A DNA stretch of 34,591 nucleotides from Alphaproteobacteria bacterium. Its GTDB lineage: Bacteria > Pseudomonadota > Alphaproteobacteria > SMXS01. Where the stretch lies: the NCBI GenBank assembly GCA_030836535.1, contig JAURPT010000081.1, forward strand, positions 1-34,591, in the 5' to 3' direction. Shown piece by piece: positions 9,441 to 18,461 of this stretch (its first letter is position 1; every line of letters starts with the position of its first letter). The position numbers were made by a program, and so were the translations under genes. Under the pieces are notes generated by a model. It was not told the DNA's origin. It searched no databases and saw only the letters and a list, made by a program, of their open reading frames with translations.

Positions 9441-9582
9441 AATCCCCTCAATCCATTGACAGGTCGCGCCTGCCCGATTCGTATCTGATCAGGTCGGCAT
9501 AGTACCGACTTATCCCTGAATGTGCAGGCATTTCCTGCCAATATCTTCTTATTTTCTGCACGCTTATACGTCATTTCACGTA
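9441..9582 (-). other. tolB-pal intergenic region with two stem-loops
   Basis: Two short inverted repeats are seen on the transcript side. GCAGG-5nt-CCTGC is at 9524-9538 and GTCGG-7nt-CCGAC at 9493-9509, followed by a CTGATCAG palindrome at 9485-9492. Neither hairpin is followed by a T-run, so they do not look like terminators. They could be a pal leader, an mRNA processing or stability element, or chance. A weak -10-like TACTAT lies within the second hairpin. Confidence 0.35.
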
Positions 9583-10953
9583 TCAACGAATTAGTGGCGA
9601 CCACGCCGGATCAGATGCATCACTCTCGGTCTCAATCCGACGTTCATTGCGACCGGTCAGGTCAATAGTCCAAATAGAATAAGAACCGCCTTCGCCTCTC
9701 TCATTAAACGGCACCTGGCGGAAGAACATCAAAACACGACCATTGGGTGACCATGTTGGCCCTTCATCCAGGAAACTTTCCGTCAGGAAACGTTCACGGC
9801 TGCCGTCTGGGCGCATCACGCCGATGGAATAGCGCCGCCCCCGGCTATGGGTAAAGGCGATCAGGTCTCCACGCGGGGACCAAACAGGTGTTTTGTAGCG
9901 ACCGCGGCCAAAACTGATACGTTTGACGTCCATGCCATCGTCCCGCATCACATAGAGCTGCTGGGTGCCGCTACGGTCGGACTCGAACACAATGTGGCGG
10001 CCATCCGGCGCAAAGCTGGGCGCGGTATCAATATCGGGGTGGCTTGTCAGCTGGCGCACTTCGCGGGTCCGCAGGTCCATAATGTAGATGTCAGAATTGC
10101 CGTTCTGCACCATACTCATGACAACTTTATGGCCGTCAGGCGAAAATCGGGGGGCGAACGTCATGCCTTCAAAGTCACCCAGCACTTCCTGGCGGCCCGT
10201 ATCGACATTGTAAATATAGACCCGCGGCCGGTTGTTATAATAGGACAGGTAGGTGATTTCCTGCGCCGTTGGCGAGAAGCGAGGCGTCAGCGCCAGATAG
10301 AGGCCATCCGTCAGAAACTGGTGATTTGCCCCATCCTGGTCCATGATCGCCAAGCGTTTTGTCCGATCTATGATGGGCCCTGTCTCGGCCACATAGACAA
10401 TGCGGGTATCAAAATAACCCTCTTCGCCGGTGATGCGCTCATACACCGCATCGGCAATGCGATGGGCAATCTGCCGCCAATTATCTTCCGTCGTCTGATA
10501 CCGCACGCCAGCAATCTGCTGGCGGGCAAACACATCCCAAAGGCGGAAGGTTACATCGATGCGTCCATCGGCCATCATCCGCACACTGCCAACAACCAAC
10601 CCTTGGGCATTGATGCGCTGCCATTCCACAAAACGCGGCCTTGCTTTATCGCTGGCATCCCGCTGGATGAAAGATTGCTCCGGTAACGGCCGAAAAAGCC
10701 CGGAGCGACGCAAATCATCGGAAATAACCTGGGCAAGGTCACGCCCCAGGGTCCGCATGTCCTGTTCCTTGACCTCTATTTCGCTGGACCCTTCAAAGGC
10801 CGCAATTGCCAGCGGCAAAGGCTCGACATTGAACTTCGTGACATCAACTTCAATCAATGCCTGTGCAGGCCGATCAACCAGCGCGACAGAGACGAAGCAA
10901 AGAACGAAGGCAACAGGGAACAGGAAACGCGGTAGCGACTTTCCATACGACAT
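9583..10953 (-). CDS. tolB: Tol-Pal system beta-propeller protein TolB
   Basis: TolB is a periplasmic protein shuttling between Pal and TolA. From the ATG at 10953 it has 456 residues: a signal peptide ([20 protein letters not shown], cleavage near PAQA), an N-terminal alpha/beta domain, and a six-bladed beta-propeller. The propeller shows WD40-like (PD40) repeats such as [40 protein letters not shown] and [13 protein letters not shown]. The frame is open further upstream into tolA, but ATG 10953 gives a proper signal peptide and has AAGG upstream. The gap from tolA is 40 nt. Length and architecture are normal for the family. Confidence 0.97.
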   Translation of the reverse strand: MSYGKSLPRFLFPVAFVLCFVSVALVDRPAQALIEVDVTKFNVEPLPLAIAAFEGSSEIEVKEQDMRTLGRDLAQVISDDLRRSGLFRPLPEQSFIQRDASDKARPRFVEWQRINAQGLVVGSVRMMADGRIDVTFRLWDVFARQQIAGVRYQTTEDNWRQIAHRIADAVYERITGEEGYFDTRIVYVAETGPIIDRTKRLAIMDQDGANHQFLTDGLYLALTPRFSPTAQEITYLSYYNNRPRVYIYNVDTGRQEVLGDFEGMTFAPRFSPDGHKVVMSMVQNGNSDIYIMDLRTREVRQLTSHPDIDTAPSFAPDGRHIVFESDRSGTQQLYVMRDDGMDVKRISFGRGRYKTPVWSPRGDLIAFTHSRGRRYSIGVMRPDGSRERFLTESFLDEGPTWSPNGRVLMFFRQVPFNERGEGGSYSIWTIDLTGRNERRIETESDASDPAWSPLIR

Positions 10954-10993
10954 TGCTGGGCAACCTTTCGGTGAGCGGAGCGCGAGTGCTGGG

Positions 10994-11770
10994 CTACATT
11001 TTACTCGGGTCAAAATTCAAAACAACTTCCTTCCAGATATCGTAGTCCTGCACCGGTAATTCCAGTTTACCGCAACGCTGGATCGCCCGTCGGGCTGCTT
11101 CCGCAGCGGCCCGGAAGAACCCATCCGACCGCATTCTGGAGGTATCAAGGATTTTGGGTGTGCCGATCAGCTGGCCGTCTGGCGCAAGATTAATACGAAT
11201 GCGCACCACCAGTTCTTCAGCATATTTGGCACCGGCCGGGGCAGACCAGCAGCGAGAAACCTGGGCGGCAATGGCACTTTCAATGCTGGCCAGTCGGCGT
11301 TTGCGTTCCCCATCAGAGATCTGTGGCTTGGGCTTATCCAGCTTGATATCGAGTTTCCGCGGGGGCGGCTTTTTGTCGGAAACCTCTCGTTTGTCGAGTA
11401 GCGCACCAATTTTCTTCAGGTTGAACCGACTGGGCGGACGTGGTTTGTCGCGCGGGGTGATAACCGGCACGCGCTGGGTCGCCCGAGCAGGCGCAACGTC
11501 CTTGGCGACAGTCGTTGGCGGCGCAACTTCTTCAACAACCGGGGCTTCTTCTATACGTTCGGGTGCCGGTTCTTCCTCTACTTCAGGCTCGGGCTCGGGC
11601 TCGGGCTCCGGTGGCGGTGCCTCGTCATTGCGGGCAATTTCCTCATATTCAATAATTTCCACGTCAAACGTGTCTTCATAGGGGTCACGCGCCCAGTCAA
11701 ACGGGTTGAAGATAATGACCGCAACAATGGCGACATGAAACAGGAAGGAAAAGAGAATCCCGTAGCCCAC
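10994..11770 (-). CDS. tolA: Cell envelope integrity protein TolA
   Basis: TolA couples the TolQR motor to TolB-Pal. The 258-residue protein starts at GTG 11770, 10 nt after the tolR stop. It has one N-terminal membrane helix (about residues 5-22, [15 protein letters not shown]), an acidic Pro-Glu dipeptide run (about 52-62) and Pro/Lys-rich linker, and a C-terminal TonB/TolA-like domain (about 165-258) with the Cys-containing [15 protein letters not shown] and [11 protein letters not shown] segments. The long Ala/Lys-rich helix of E. coli TolA is missing and is replaced by the PE-rich linker, so the reach across the periplasm must be built differently. Position between tolR and tolB secures the call. 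Confidence 0.93.
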   Translation of the reverse strand: MGYGILFSFLFHVAIVAVIIFNPFDWARDPYEDTFDVEIIEYEEIARNDEAPPPEPEPEPEPEVEEEPAPERIEEAPVVEEVAPPTTVAKDVAPARATQRVPVITPRDKPRPPSRFNLKKIGALLDKREVSDKKPPPRKLDIKLDKPKPQISDGERKRRLASIESAIAAQVSRCWSAPAGAKYAEELVVRIRINLAPDGQLIGTPKILDTSRMRSDGFFRAAAEAARRAIQRCGKLELPVQDYDIWKEVVLNFDPSKM

Positions 11771-11780
11771 AGCCCTGCTC

Positions 11781-12221
11781 TTACTGCCCCTTGAGGCGCT
11801 TGATCGGCTCCGTCACCAGGGCCACGCGGTTGTAACCAGCGGCGTTGATGGTGCCCATCACTTCCATGACCGTGCCATAGTCGATGGCTTTGTCGCCACG
11901 CACAAAAATACGCGTATCCTGGTTGATATCGGCAACGGCTCGTAGTCGTTCGACCAACACGCCTCGGGTAATTTCCTGCTCTTCCAGGAAAAGCTTACCC
12001 TCTGCACTAATGGTCACCGTCAGCGGCTGGCGTTCTTCTGCCAGGGGCTTGGCCTTGCTTTGTGGCAGGTCAACATCCACCCCCACATTCAACAACGGGG
12101 CCGTCACCATAAAAACAATCAGCAGCACCAACATCACATCCACAAAAGGTGTGACGTTAATCTCGCTCATCGGACGGTACTTGCCGCCACCGCGGCCTCC
12201 ATTATTGAGGGAGCCCGCCAT
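11781..12221 (-). CDS. tolR: Tol-Pal system protein TolR
   Basis: TolR is the ExbD/MotB-like stator partner of TolQ. At 146 residues it has the single membrane helix INVTPFVDVMLVLLIVFMVT, with the conserved proton-translocating Asp near residue 28, and a periplasmic domain ending in LVTEPIKRLKG. The ATG and the tolQ stop share a base (TGATG at 12219-12223), indicating translational coupling, as expected for subunits of one complex. Confidence 0.96.
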   Translation of the reverse strand: MAGSLNNGGRGGGKYRPMSEINVTPFVDVMLVLLIVFMVTAPLLNVGVDVDLPQSKAKPLAEERQPLTVTISAEGKLFLEEQEITRGVLVERLRAVADINQDTRIFVRGDKAIDYGTVMEVMGTINAAGYNRVALVTEPIKRLKGQ

Positions 12222-12958
12222 CAGGCCTGCGCTCCTTCAAGCTGGCGAGACAGAATGGCATTGAATTCATCAACAAAGCCCTCCAGCCGCGTGGCGAACT
12301 GTGCCATGTCGCCAGCAAACTTATTGTAAGCCACCACAGCCGGAATAGCGGCCAACAGGCCCATGGCTGTGGCAAACAGGGCTTCGGCAATGCCAGGGGC
12401 CACAACGGCCAAGCTTGTATCGCTGCTTTGGGCGATGGATTGGAAGCTGCCCATAATGCCCCAGACGGTTCCAAACAACCCGATAAAAGGGGCGGTTGAG
12501 CCTACGGTTGCCAAAAAACTGAGATATTTTTCCAGGCCCTGCATTTCCCGGTTCAACGTTACCCGCATGACACGATCAATACGTTCGTTCAGCTGCGCAC
12601 CGAACCCGCCCTTGGGGCGATTGCTCGCCGAGCGTTTCCATTCACCCATTGCCGTTACAAACAGAGACGCCATGGGGTGGTCTGCGCTTTCCTTGATCTT
12701 GGCGTAAAATTCATCCAACGACTGGCCGGACCAGAATTCGTCTTCAAACTGGTCCGTCAGATTTGCCACTCGACGGTAGAGCCCGATCTTTCCGAAAATA
12801 ATGGCCCAGCTCCACAGCGAGGCGATCAACAGCATGCCCATGACTATCTGGACCACGATGTCGGCCTCGATCAGCAGGTTCCAGATCGACAGGTCACTGA
12901 CCGTGCCATCCAACTGGCTGGTTTCAACCACCGGGGCCATCATTTCATCTTCGTTCAT
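12221..12958 (-). CDS. tolQ: Tol-Pal system protein TolQ
   Basis: TolQ is the inner-membrane stator channel subunit that, with TolR, uses the proton gradient to energise TolA. This 245-residue protein has three predicted membrane segments: around 27-50 (LLIEADIVVQIVMGMLLIASLW), about 140-165 (FLATVGSTAPFIGLFGTVWGIM) and about 185-210 (GIAEALFATAMGLLAAIPAVVAY). The last two form the MotA/TolQ/ExbB core. It lies 16 nt after ybgC and overlaps tolR by one base. Length is close to the family norm of about 230. Confidence 0.96.
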   Translation of the reverse strand: MNEDEMMAPVVETSQLDGTVSDLSIWNLLIEADIVVQIVMGMLLIASLWSWAIIFGKIGLYRRVANLTDQFEDEFWSGQSLDEFYAKIKESADHPMASLFVTAMGEWKRSASNRPKGGFGAQLNERIDRVMRVTLNREMQGLEKYLSFLATVGSTAPFIGLFGTVWGIMGSFQSIAQSSDTSLAVVAPGIAEALFATAMGLLAAIPAVVAYNKFAGDMAQFATRLEGFVDEFNAILSRQLEGAQA

Positions 12959-12974
12959 CAGTGTACCGTTTTGC

Positions 12975-13430
12975 TTATAGGTCTAGAGGTATGAGCTCGC
13001 GCGCATTTTGCACGAATTGTTTGGGCAGGCGCGTCGGCATACCCTTTGCGTTGAGGCAGGCTGCCTCCACATGGGACTTTATCAGCACTTCGTCGTCACG
13101 CCAGATATCTTGTGCCATATGAATGGATGCGCCGCGCAATTTTGTCGTCGTGGTCTTGACCGTGATGATGTCATCCAGGTGCGCCGGGCGCACATAGTTG
13201 ATTTCACAACGGGTTACCGCAAAGCTGATGCGCTCCTCTTCCGGCGCATTCATCAGCACATATTGGTCGACCCCGAACAGGCGCAGAATTTCTGTCCGCG
13301 CACGCTCAATAAACCGCAGATAATTGGCGTAGTAAACAATGCCCGCCGTGTCTGTGTCTTCGTAATAGACGCGCATGGTCATATGGTGCACGCCGTCAAT
13401 GAAGCCCCCCTGGGTGGGCTGCGTGGTCAT
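12975..13430 (-). CDS. ybgC: Tol-Pal associated acyl-CoA thioesterase YbgC
   Basis: YbgC is a hotdog-fold thioesterase of about 150 residues encoded with the tol genes in most proteobacteria; it has been linked to acyl-CoA/acyl-ACP and phospholipid metabolism. The catalytic segment [25 protein letters not shown] is visible, with the key Asp of the DTD motif at about 25-27. The ATG overlaps the ruvB stop as ATGA (13427-13430), which fuses the ruv and tol genes into one transcription unit. Its cellular substrate remains uncertain. Confidence 0.94.
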   Translation of the reverse strand: MTTQPTQGGFIDGVHHMTMRVYYEDTDTAGIVYYANYLRFIERARTEILRLFGVDQYVLMNAPEEERISFAVTRCEINYVRPAHLDDIITVKTTTTKLRGASIHMAQDIWRDDEVLIKSHVEAACLNAKGMPTRLPKQFVQNARELIPLDL

Positions 13431-14482
13431 GCCCCGTCCCCCTCCGACAGGTCGAGCTGTCGTTGCCCTGCATCTTTCGGCACGGCCAGTCCCAGATGCT
13501 GGAAGGCAGCATCGGTCAACACCCGGCCACGCGGCGTGCGCTGAATAAAGGCCAACTGCAACAAATAGGGTTCGATAATTTCTTCAATCGCATCGCGCGG
13601 CTCAGAAAGCGACGCGGCAATCGTTTCAATACCTACCGGACCCCCGCCAAAGCCTTCCCCAATACAGCGCAGGTAACGACGGTCCAGTGCATCGAGCCCC
13701 AGACTGTCGACATCCATGCGCGCAAGCGCCGCATCCGCAATATCCGCATCAACAGTTTTGGCACCTGCGACATCCGCAAAGTCACGCACCCGGCGCAGCA
13801 GCCGTCCAGCAATACGCGGTGTACCGCGAGATCGACGAGCAATTTCAACCGCGCCGCTTTCGTCCATGCCAATGCCCAACACCCGCGCACCGCGCTCAAC
13901 AATGGTAGTGAGATCAGCCACATCATAGAAATTCAACCGTACGGGAATGCCAAAGCGGTCGCGCAGCGGCGTGGTTAACAGGCCAGCGCGGGTCGTGGCC
14001 CCCACCAGCGTAAACTTCGGCAGGTCAATTCGCACTGAGCGCGCCGCCGGGCCTTCTCCAATAATCAGGTCGAGCTGGAAGTCTTCCATCGCAGGGTAGA
14101 GAATTTCCTCTACTGCTGGGTTCAGTCGGTGAATTTCATCGAGAAACAGCAGGTCGTTTTCCTGCAAATTGGTCAGGATGGCCGCCAGATCACCGGCTTT
14201 GGCAATGACCGGCCCGGAGGTAGACAGGATATTAACGCCCAATTCACGCGCAACGATCTGGGCCAGCGTTGTCTTGCCCAGACCAGGCGGGCCAGCGAGC
14301 AACACATGGTCCAGCGCCTCACCGCGCGAGCGCGCGGCCTGAATGAAGACTTCCAGATTATCGATGGCGGCCTTCTGGCCTATAAATTCTGCAAAGCGTG
14401 ACGGGCGCATATGCGCATCCACGCCGTCTTCCCCCATGGCGCCCGCACCGACGAGCCGATCTGTATTTGGGTCCTGGCTCAT
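13427..14482 (-). CDS. ruvB: Holliday junction branch migration helicase RuvB
   Basis: RuvB is the AAA+ motor that drives branch migration of Holliday junctions with RuvA. The 351-residue protein has Walker A GPPGLGKT (about 64-71), Walker B LLFLDEIH (about 111-118), sensor motif [19 protein letters not shown], and a C-terminal winged-helix DNA-binding domain with [17 protein letters not shown]. It overlaps ruvA at its start and ybgC at its end by ATGA junctions. Length is slightly above the usual 335-345 because of an N-terminal tail. Confidence 0.98.
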   Translation of the reverse strand: MSQDPNTDRLVGAGAMGEDGVDAHMRPSRFAEFIGQKAAIDNLEVFIQAARSRGEALDHVLLAGPPGLGKTTLAQIVARELGVNILSTSGPVIAKAGDLAAILTNLQENDLLFLDEIHRLNPAVEEILYPAMEDFQLDLIIGEGPAARSVRIDLPKFTLVGATTRAGLLTTPLRDRFGIPVRLNFYDVADLTTIVERGARVLGIGMDESGAVEIARRSRGTPRIAGRLLRRVRDFADVAGAKTVDADIADAALARMDVDSLGLDALDRRYLRCIGEGFGGGPVGIETIAASLSEPRDAIEEIIEPYLLQLAFIQRTPRGRVLTDAAFQHLGLAVPKDAGQRQLDLSEGDGA

Positions 14483-15087
14483 GCACTCAGCTCCTTGAGC
14501 CCACCAGTAATAAGCTGCTGCAATTCAGCATTGCCGCCGGCGTCCTGGTTTACCTTGGCAACCGCAGACATTGCTTCGGCCCGGCGATAGCCTAAATTCT
14601 CCAACGCCGAGACGGCATCAGCCATCACGCCTTGGTCCGCCCCCGCACCACCACCGCCGGTGGCCAGTTCAACTTCTGTGCCAAAGACAGGCACTTTGTC
14701 TTTCAATTCTGTGAGAATGCGGGTTGCCAGCTTGGGGCCGACCCCAGAAGCCCGCCCGATCATGGCTTTGTCCTGCGCCAAAATAGACTGCGACAGCATG
14801 GCCGGGTCCAACACCGACAGGATGGCCAGCCCTACCTTGGCGCCGACCCCCTGCACGGATAACAGGCGCTCAAACCATTCTTTCTCTGCAGCTGTGGCAA
14901 AACCATACAAATGGATATGGTCTTCACGGACATGGGTGATCACCGACAATTTCGTGGCCTCACCCGTTTGCGGCAGTGCCTGCAAGGTCTTGGCGGAACA
15001 AAAGACGTGGTAACCGACGCCACCCACATCGAGGATAGCCCAGTCTTCGCCAATAGCGTCCAATATGCCCTTGAGTTGGGCGATCAT
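14479..15087 (-). CDS. ruvA: Holliday junction branch migration protein RuvA
   Basis: RuvA forms the tetramer that recognises four-way junctions and loads RuvB. The 202-residue protein begins [28 protein letters not shown] (OB-fold domain). Helix-hairpin-helix segments follow, with [16 protein letters not shown] and [17 protein letters not shown], and the C-terminal domain III that contacts RuvB is present ([16 protein letters not shown]). It overlaps ruvC upstream and ruvB downstream by ATGA junctions. Confidence 0.98.
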   Translation of the reverse strand: MIAQLKGILDAIGEDWAILDVGGVGYHVFCSAKTLQALPQTGEATKLSVITHVREDHIHLYGFATAAEKEWFERLLSVQGVGAKVGLAILSVLDPAMLSQSILAQDKAMIGRASGVGPKLATRILTELKDKVPVFGTEVELATGGGGAGADQGVMADAVSALENLGYRRAEAMSAVAKVNQDAGGNAELQQLITGGLKELSA

Positions 15088-15593
15088 GCGCGCCCTCCTG
15101 CAGCCGCGTTGATGATGGAGTTGGAATGATGCGCGTGGCAGATGGCAACTGCAAGGGCATCTGCAGCATCTTCGCTATCTATTTCCACCCCGGGCAACAG
15201 CATGGACACCATGGCATGGATTTGCCCCTTGCCAGCATGGCCAACACCAACGACAGATTTCTTGACCGCATTGGGGGCATATTCCGCAACCTCCAACCCT
15301 TTGAGGGCCGGCGCGAGCAGCACAACACCGCGTGCCTGCCCCAGCTTGAGGGTGGACGACGGGTTCTTGTTCACAAAGGTTTCTTCAACAGCCGCGGCGG
15401 CTGGCAGCCAGGCATCGAGCACGGCATCAAGTTCTTCATGCAGGGTAACAAGCCGCGCTGCAGTAGACGCCTTGGCATTGGTGACAATGGTGCCATTGGC
15501 AACATGCCGCAGATTGATGCCAGCGGTTTCGATGATACCCCAGCCAGTCCGCCGCAGGCCGGGATCAAGCCCCAATAGTCTTGCAGCAGACAA
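15084..15593 (-). CDS. ruvC: Crossover junction endodeoxyribonuclease RuvC
   Basis: RuvC is the dimeric resolvase that nicks Holliday junctions symmetrically. The 169-residue protein has the four acidic catalytic positions: Asp in [14 protein letters not shown] (near residue 10), Glu in [21 protein letters not shown], and the Asp pair in [18 protein letters not shown] near the C-terminus. It is the first gene of the ruvCAB set, 36 nt after the yebC stop, and overlaps ruvA by an ATGA junction. Confidence 0.98.
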   Translation of the reverse strand: MSAARLLGLDPGLRRTGWGIIETAGINLRHVANGTIVTNAKASTAARLVTLHEELDAVLDAWLPAAAAVEETFVNKNPSSTLKLGQARGVVLLAPALKGLEVAEYAPNAVKKSVVGVGHAGKGQIHAMVSMLLPGVEIDSEDAADALAVAICHAHHSNSIINAAAGGRA

Positions 15594-15629
15594 TGCCGGT
15601 TCCCCTCCCCGCTTACCGGCCTGATATGA

Positions 15630-16376
15630 TCAGGCGCTCAGCTTCTCCATCACGTCGTCACTGATCTCGAAATTGGAAAAGACATTCTGGACGTCATCAT
15701 CGTCTTCCAGCACATCAATCAACTTGAACAAGGTACGCGCTTGCTCTTCCTCGACATCGATCGTGTTCTGCGGTTTCCAGATCAATTTGGCACTTTGTGG
15801 TTCGCCCAGCGCTTCTTCCAGCGCATTACGAATGGCCGCAAAGTCTTCCATCGGGCAATAAATCTCGTGCGTTTCATCGGTAGACTCGATGTCTTCGGCC
15901 CCCGCTTCCAGGGCTGCCTCGAACACATCGTCTGCACTACCGACAGAAGCGGCGAACTGGATCATCCCCACATGGTCGAACTGGTAAGACACGCTACCCG
16001 TTTCACCCATATTACCGCCGTTCTTGGAGAACGCGGCCCGCACTTCAGAAGCTGTACGATTGCGATTGTCTGTCAGGCCCTCAACGATGATGGACACACC
16101 ACCTGGACCAAAGCCTTCATATTGAACGTTCTCGTAATTGTCGCCATCGCCGGCGGACGCGCGGCTGATCGCGCGTTCGATATTATCCTTCGGCATGGAC
16201 TGGCTGCGCGCTTCCTTGACCGCCAGGCGCAAGCGCGGATTGGAATCCATATCCTCACCGCCCAGTTTGGCGGCCACCGTAATTTCACGGGACAGCTTGG
16301 AAAACAGTTTGGACCGCTTGGCGTCCTGTGCGCCCTTGCGATACATGATGTTTTTGAATTTGGAATGACCTGCCAT
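15630..16376 (-). CDS. yebC: YebC/PmpR family protein (transcription/translation-associated)
   Basis: This is a 248-residue member of the YebC/PmpR family, members of which act as DNA-binding regulators or, as reported for some, ribosome-associated factors easing proline-rich stretches. The family start [21 protein letters not shown] is exact at ATG 16376; the open frame extends 18 codons further upstream without family similarity. Further conserved blocks are [11 protein letters not shown] and the centre [22 protein letters not shown]. It precedes ruvC, a classic yebC-ruvCAB neighbourhood. It has its own likely promoter at 16445-16472. Confidence 0.95.
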   Translation of the reverse strand: MAGHSKFKNIMYRKGAQDAKRSKLFSKLSREITVAAKLGGEDMDSNPRLRLAVKEARSQSMPKDNIERAISRASAGDGDNYENVQYEGFGPGGVSIIVEGLTDNRNRTASEVRAAFSKNGGNMGETGSVSYQFDHVGMIQFAASVGSADDVFEAALEAGAEDIESTDETHEIYCPMEDFAAIRNALEEALGEPQSAKLIWKPQNTIDVEEEQARTLFKLIDVLEDDDDVQNVFSNFEISDDVMEKLSA

Positions 16377-16444
16377 GGCTCGTTCTTCCCACTTTCGAAC
16401 GTCTTGAACTAGTGCGATGCCTTGCGACACCCTGTTGACTGGTG

Positions 16445-16472
16445 CTTATAGCAAATAGGCCGGGGCGAACAA
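16445..16472 (-). promoter_or_regulatory. Sigma70-type promoter for yebC-ruvCAB-tol cluster
   Basis: On the minus strand TTGTTC (16472-16467), 16 nt, then TATAAG (16450-16445). It lies in the gap between the ymdB-like gene and yebC, with a transcript start near 16438, about 60 nt before the yebC ATG. As the next genes are joined by overlaps and small gaps, it could serve much of the ruv-tol run. Confidence 0.5.
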
Positions 16473-16543
16473 TGGCGTATCGCCCTGCCGAAGCCCTATT
16501 CTAGTGATGAAATACCCTAAATCAAAGGGTGGCCGTGTCAGAT

Positions 16544-17353
16544 CTACTGGCCCGCCGTCTGTTTCAGGCGCCCGCCCAGCCGGATCGGCTCAACCGAGGT
16601 GGCATGCCCTGTTGCCGGGTCCGTCGTAATGAACACGCCGCACATGGTGCCTTCACCTTTGGCAGCACTGAATCGACCACCAATCTTGGTGGTAAAACGC
16701 CGAATTGGCTCTTCAATATCCATGCCGATGACAGAATTATAGTCACCGCACATACCCGCATCGGTCTGGTAGGCCGTGCCGCCGGGTAAAATTTGAGCAT
16801 CAGCTGTTGGCACATGACTGTGTGTGCCCACCACCAGCGAGGCACGGCCATCGCAATAATGGCCCATGGCCATTTTCTCCGAGGTGGCTTCCGCATGCAT
16901 ATCGACAATGATGGCCTGGCATTCCTGACCCAGCTTCAATTTGTCGAGCGCACGGTTGATCGCCAAAAACGGGTCGTCCAGCGGGTCCATGAAGACCCGG
17001 CCCAACGCGTTGACGACGCCGACTTTTTCACCGGATTTTGTCTCGAACACCCGCACTCCATCGCCCGGTGTGCCTTCCGGGAAATTGACAGGGCGCATTA
17101 CCCGCTCGTCTTCACGAATAAAATCCAGAATCTCGCGCTGATCCCACGTGTGGTTGCCGCCTGTCAGCACGTCAACACCAGCCGCAAATAGCTGGTCCGC
17201 TGTCTTTCGCGTTAGCCCGAAGCCACCGGCGGCGTTTTCACCATTGGCGACCACAAAATCCAACTCCAACGCCTCGCGGAGGCCGGGTAATTGTTCAGCG
17301 ATAACCTTGCGACCAGAGGAGCCCAGCACGTCACCGAGAAAAAGAAGTTTCAA
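16544..17353 (-). CDS. YmdB-like metallophosphoesterase (TIGR00282 family)
   Basis: This 269-residue protein belongs to the calcineurin-like family typified by Bacillus YmdB, a dimetal phosphodiesterase reported to hydrolyse 2',3'-cyclic nucleotides. The metal ligands line up: Asp8 in FLGDVLGSSGR, Glu39-Asn40 in VVANGENAAGGFG, Asn67-His68 in TGGNHTWDQ, His153 in IVDMHAEATSEK, and His178 and His180 in VGTHSHVPTAD. It sits 20 nt downstream of the 5-formyl-THF cyclo-ligase gene. The physiological substrate in proteobacteria is not known. Confidence 0.9.
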   Translation of the reverse strand: MKLLFLGDVLGSSGRKVIAEQLPGLREALELDFVVANGENAAGGFGLTRKTADQLFAAGVDVLTGGNHTWDQREILDFIREDERVMRPVNFPEGTPGDGVRVFETKSGEKVGVVNALGRVFMDPLDDPFLAINRALDKLKLGQECQAIIVDMHAEATSEKMAMGHYCDGRASLVVGTHSHVPTADAQILPGGTAYQTDAGMCGDYNSVIGMDIEEPIRRFTTKIGGRFSAAKGEGTMCGVFITTDPATGHATSVEPIRLGGRLKQTAGQ

Positions 17354-17373
17354 CGATCAACCTTTCAACGTCA

Positions 17374-17955
17374 TCATTTGGCAAAACGCCACAGGCGTTT
17401 GTCTGTCACTACATAGTCCAGCCGCTGGTCATGGGCTTCAACCGGTATAGCAGGCAATTGCTGCTCTTCATAGGCGAGGCCAATAACAGACACAGGTTTT
17501 GCAGACATCCATTTCTCCAAGGCCCGGTCGAAATACCCGCCCCCCTGCCCCAGGCGCGCACCGGTTTCATCAAACGCCAAAAGCGGGATGACGACCAGAT
17601 CAACGCTTTCGAGATCAATTGCGGGCACGCCAGCCGGGATGGAGATGCCGAGCCGCCCTGGCTGCATCTCCTGGCCCGATGCCCAGGCGGCAAAGTCCAT
17701 GTTGCCGTCATCTTCCAACCGATGGGGCAAATAGACTGACCATCCCTGTTCATAAAGAACACCCAATGCATCAACCCCGGAGGCTTCCGACCCTGCTGGC
17801 CAATAGCCAACAGCGACGCCCCGCTCGGGCATACCTTCATAGGGAAAATGCTGCTGCAGCTGTGTGCTGATATCACCCTTGGCAGCATACGCGGCACGTC
17901 GGTTTTGCCGGGCAATATGGCGAAGCGCTGCTTTTTCCTGTTGGGCAGATATCAT
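17374..17955 (-). CDS. 5-formyltetrahydrofolate cyclo-ligase
   Basis: The enzyme converts 5-formyl-THF to 5,10-methenyl-THF with ATP, returning the storage folate to the one-carbon pool. At 193 residues it has the expected size. The N-terminal basic helix (ALRHIARQNRRAAYAAKGD) and the C-terminal family signature GARLGQGGGYFDRAL are clear, as is DLVVIPLLAFDETG before it. The gene is placed directly after 6S RNA, as E. coli ygfA follows ssrS, which supports both calls and suggests co-transcription. Confidence 0.94.
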   Translation of the reverse strand: MISAQQEKAALRHIARQNRRAAYAAKGDISTQLQQHFPYEGMPERGVAVGYWPAGSEASGVDALGVLYEQGWSVYLPHRLEDDGNMDFAAWASGQEMQPGRLGISIPAGVPAIDLESVDLVVIPLLAFDETGARLGQGGGYFDRALEKWMSAKPVSVIGLAYEEQQLPAIPVEAHDQRLDYVVTDKRLWRFAK

Positions 17956-17979
17956 GCATAACCGCTGGGCTGTATGGAA

Positions 17980-18146
17980 AGCTGGTGGGACCGCCTTCGC
18001 CGTACGCAGTCGTTATTCCTCTGTGGCCTGCTCTCAGCAGGTGGGCGCCGTGTAACAAAGCCAGGACTCCATCAGGGACAGCTCCCTATGAGGATGGTAT
18101 TGGCCCCAGGGAATAGATGTGCGTCGCACGTAGCAGAACCCACCAA
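17980..18146 (-). ncRNA. ssrS: 6S RNA (regulator of RNA polymerase holoenzyme)
   Basis: 6S RNA mimics an open promoter and traps sigma70-RNA polymerase in stationary phase. The 199-nt gap between zapA and the cyclo-ligase gene contains no plausible gene but a long self-complementary RNA. The 5' end TTGGTGGG (18146-18139) pairs with CCCACCAG near 17989-17982 as the closing stem. Internal blocks TTCCCTGGGGC, GGAGTCCTGGCTTTG and GGCGCCCACCTG resemble alphaproteobacterial 6S. Flanking genes are those of 6S in many proteobacteria. Ends are estimates from the closing stem and the upstream promoter. A covariance model search would confirm it. Confidence 0.82.
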
Positions 18147-18152
18147 GGGCCC

Positions 18153-18180
18153 TTTTAGGCAGATTCGATGTTTTCAGCAA
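18153..18180 (-). promoter_or_regulatory. Promoter of 6S RNA inside the zapA 3' end
   Basis: On the minus strand TTGCTG (18180-18175), 16 nt, then CTAAAA (18158-18153). The -10 overlaps the zapA stop codon. The predicted start, about 18146, coincides with the 5' strand of the 6S closing stem, which supports both assignments. Confidence 0.5.
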
Positions 18181-18460
18181 TATCTTCCAGCTTGGCGACG
18201 GCAGCGGCAATATTGGCAATCTCTGTTGCGTCGGCCTCTGCTTCATTCGCCAACTTATCCATCTCGACCTTGGCTTCATCCAACAGCGTGAGCGCCGCCA
18301 GCAGAATCAGTTTGGCGTCGCCCACCTGTCCCAATGAACCTGAAAGTTCGGCCACCCGTTCGCTCACAACCGTGCCGAGCAACTCCAGGCGTTCCACCTC
18401 ATCATCAGCGCAGGCGATGGCATAGGGCTGTTGATTAATGTTCAGGGTTACCTGGGCCAT
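18155..18460 (-). CDS. zapA: Cell division protein ZapA
   Basis: ZapA promotes bundling of FtsZ filaments at the division ring. From the ATG at 18460 the protein has 101 residues: MAQVTLNINQQPYAIACADDEVERL is the N-terminal beta-hairpin/helix domain, followed by a coiled-coil helix (AALTLLDEAKVEMDKLANEAEADA). The frame is open further upstream but that part overlaps the preceding gene and has no family features. It starts one base after the DUF4164 gene ends and is immediately followed by 6S RNA. Confidence 0.9.
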   Translation of the reverse strand: MAQVTLNINQQPYAIACADDEVERLELLGTVVSERVAELSGSLGQVGDAKLILLAALTLLDEAKVEMDKLANEAEADATEIANIAAAVAKLEDIAENIESA

Positions 18461-18461
18461 G

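Noticed and set aside
16500-16543. Terminator after the ymdB-like gene
   Set aside because: Only a 5-bp ACCCT/AGGGT stem with a 7-nt loop and a poor T-run is present; too weak to call.
17873-18279. Short open frames on the minus strand across the zapA-cyclo-ligase gap
   Set aside because: They have no ribosome site or family resemblance and coincide with the 6S RNA structure.
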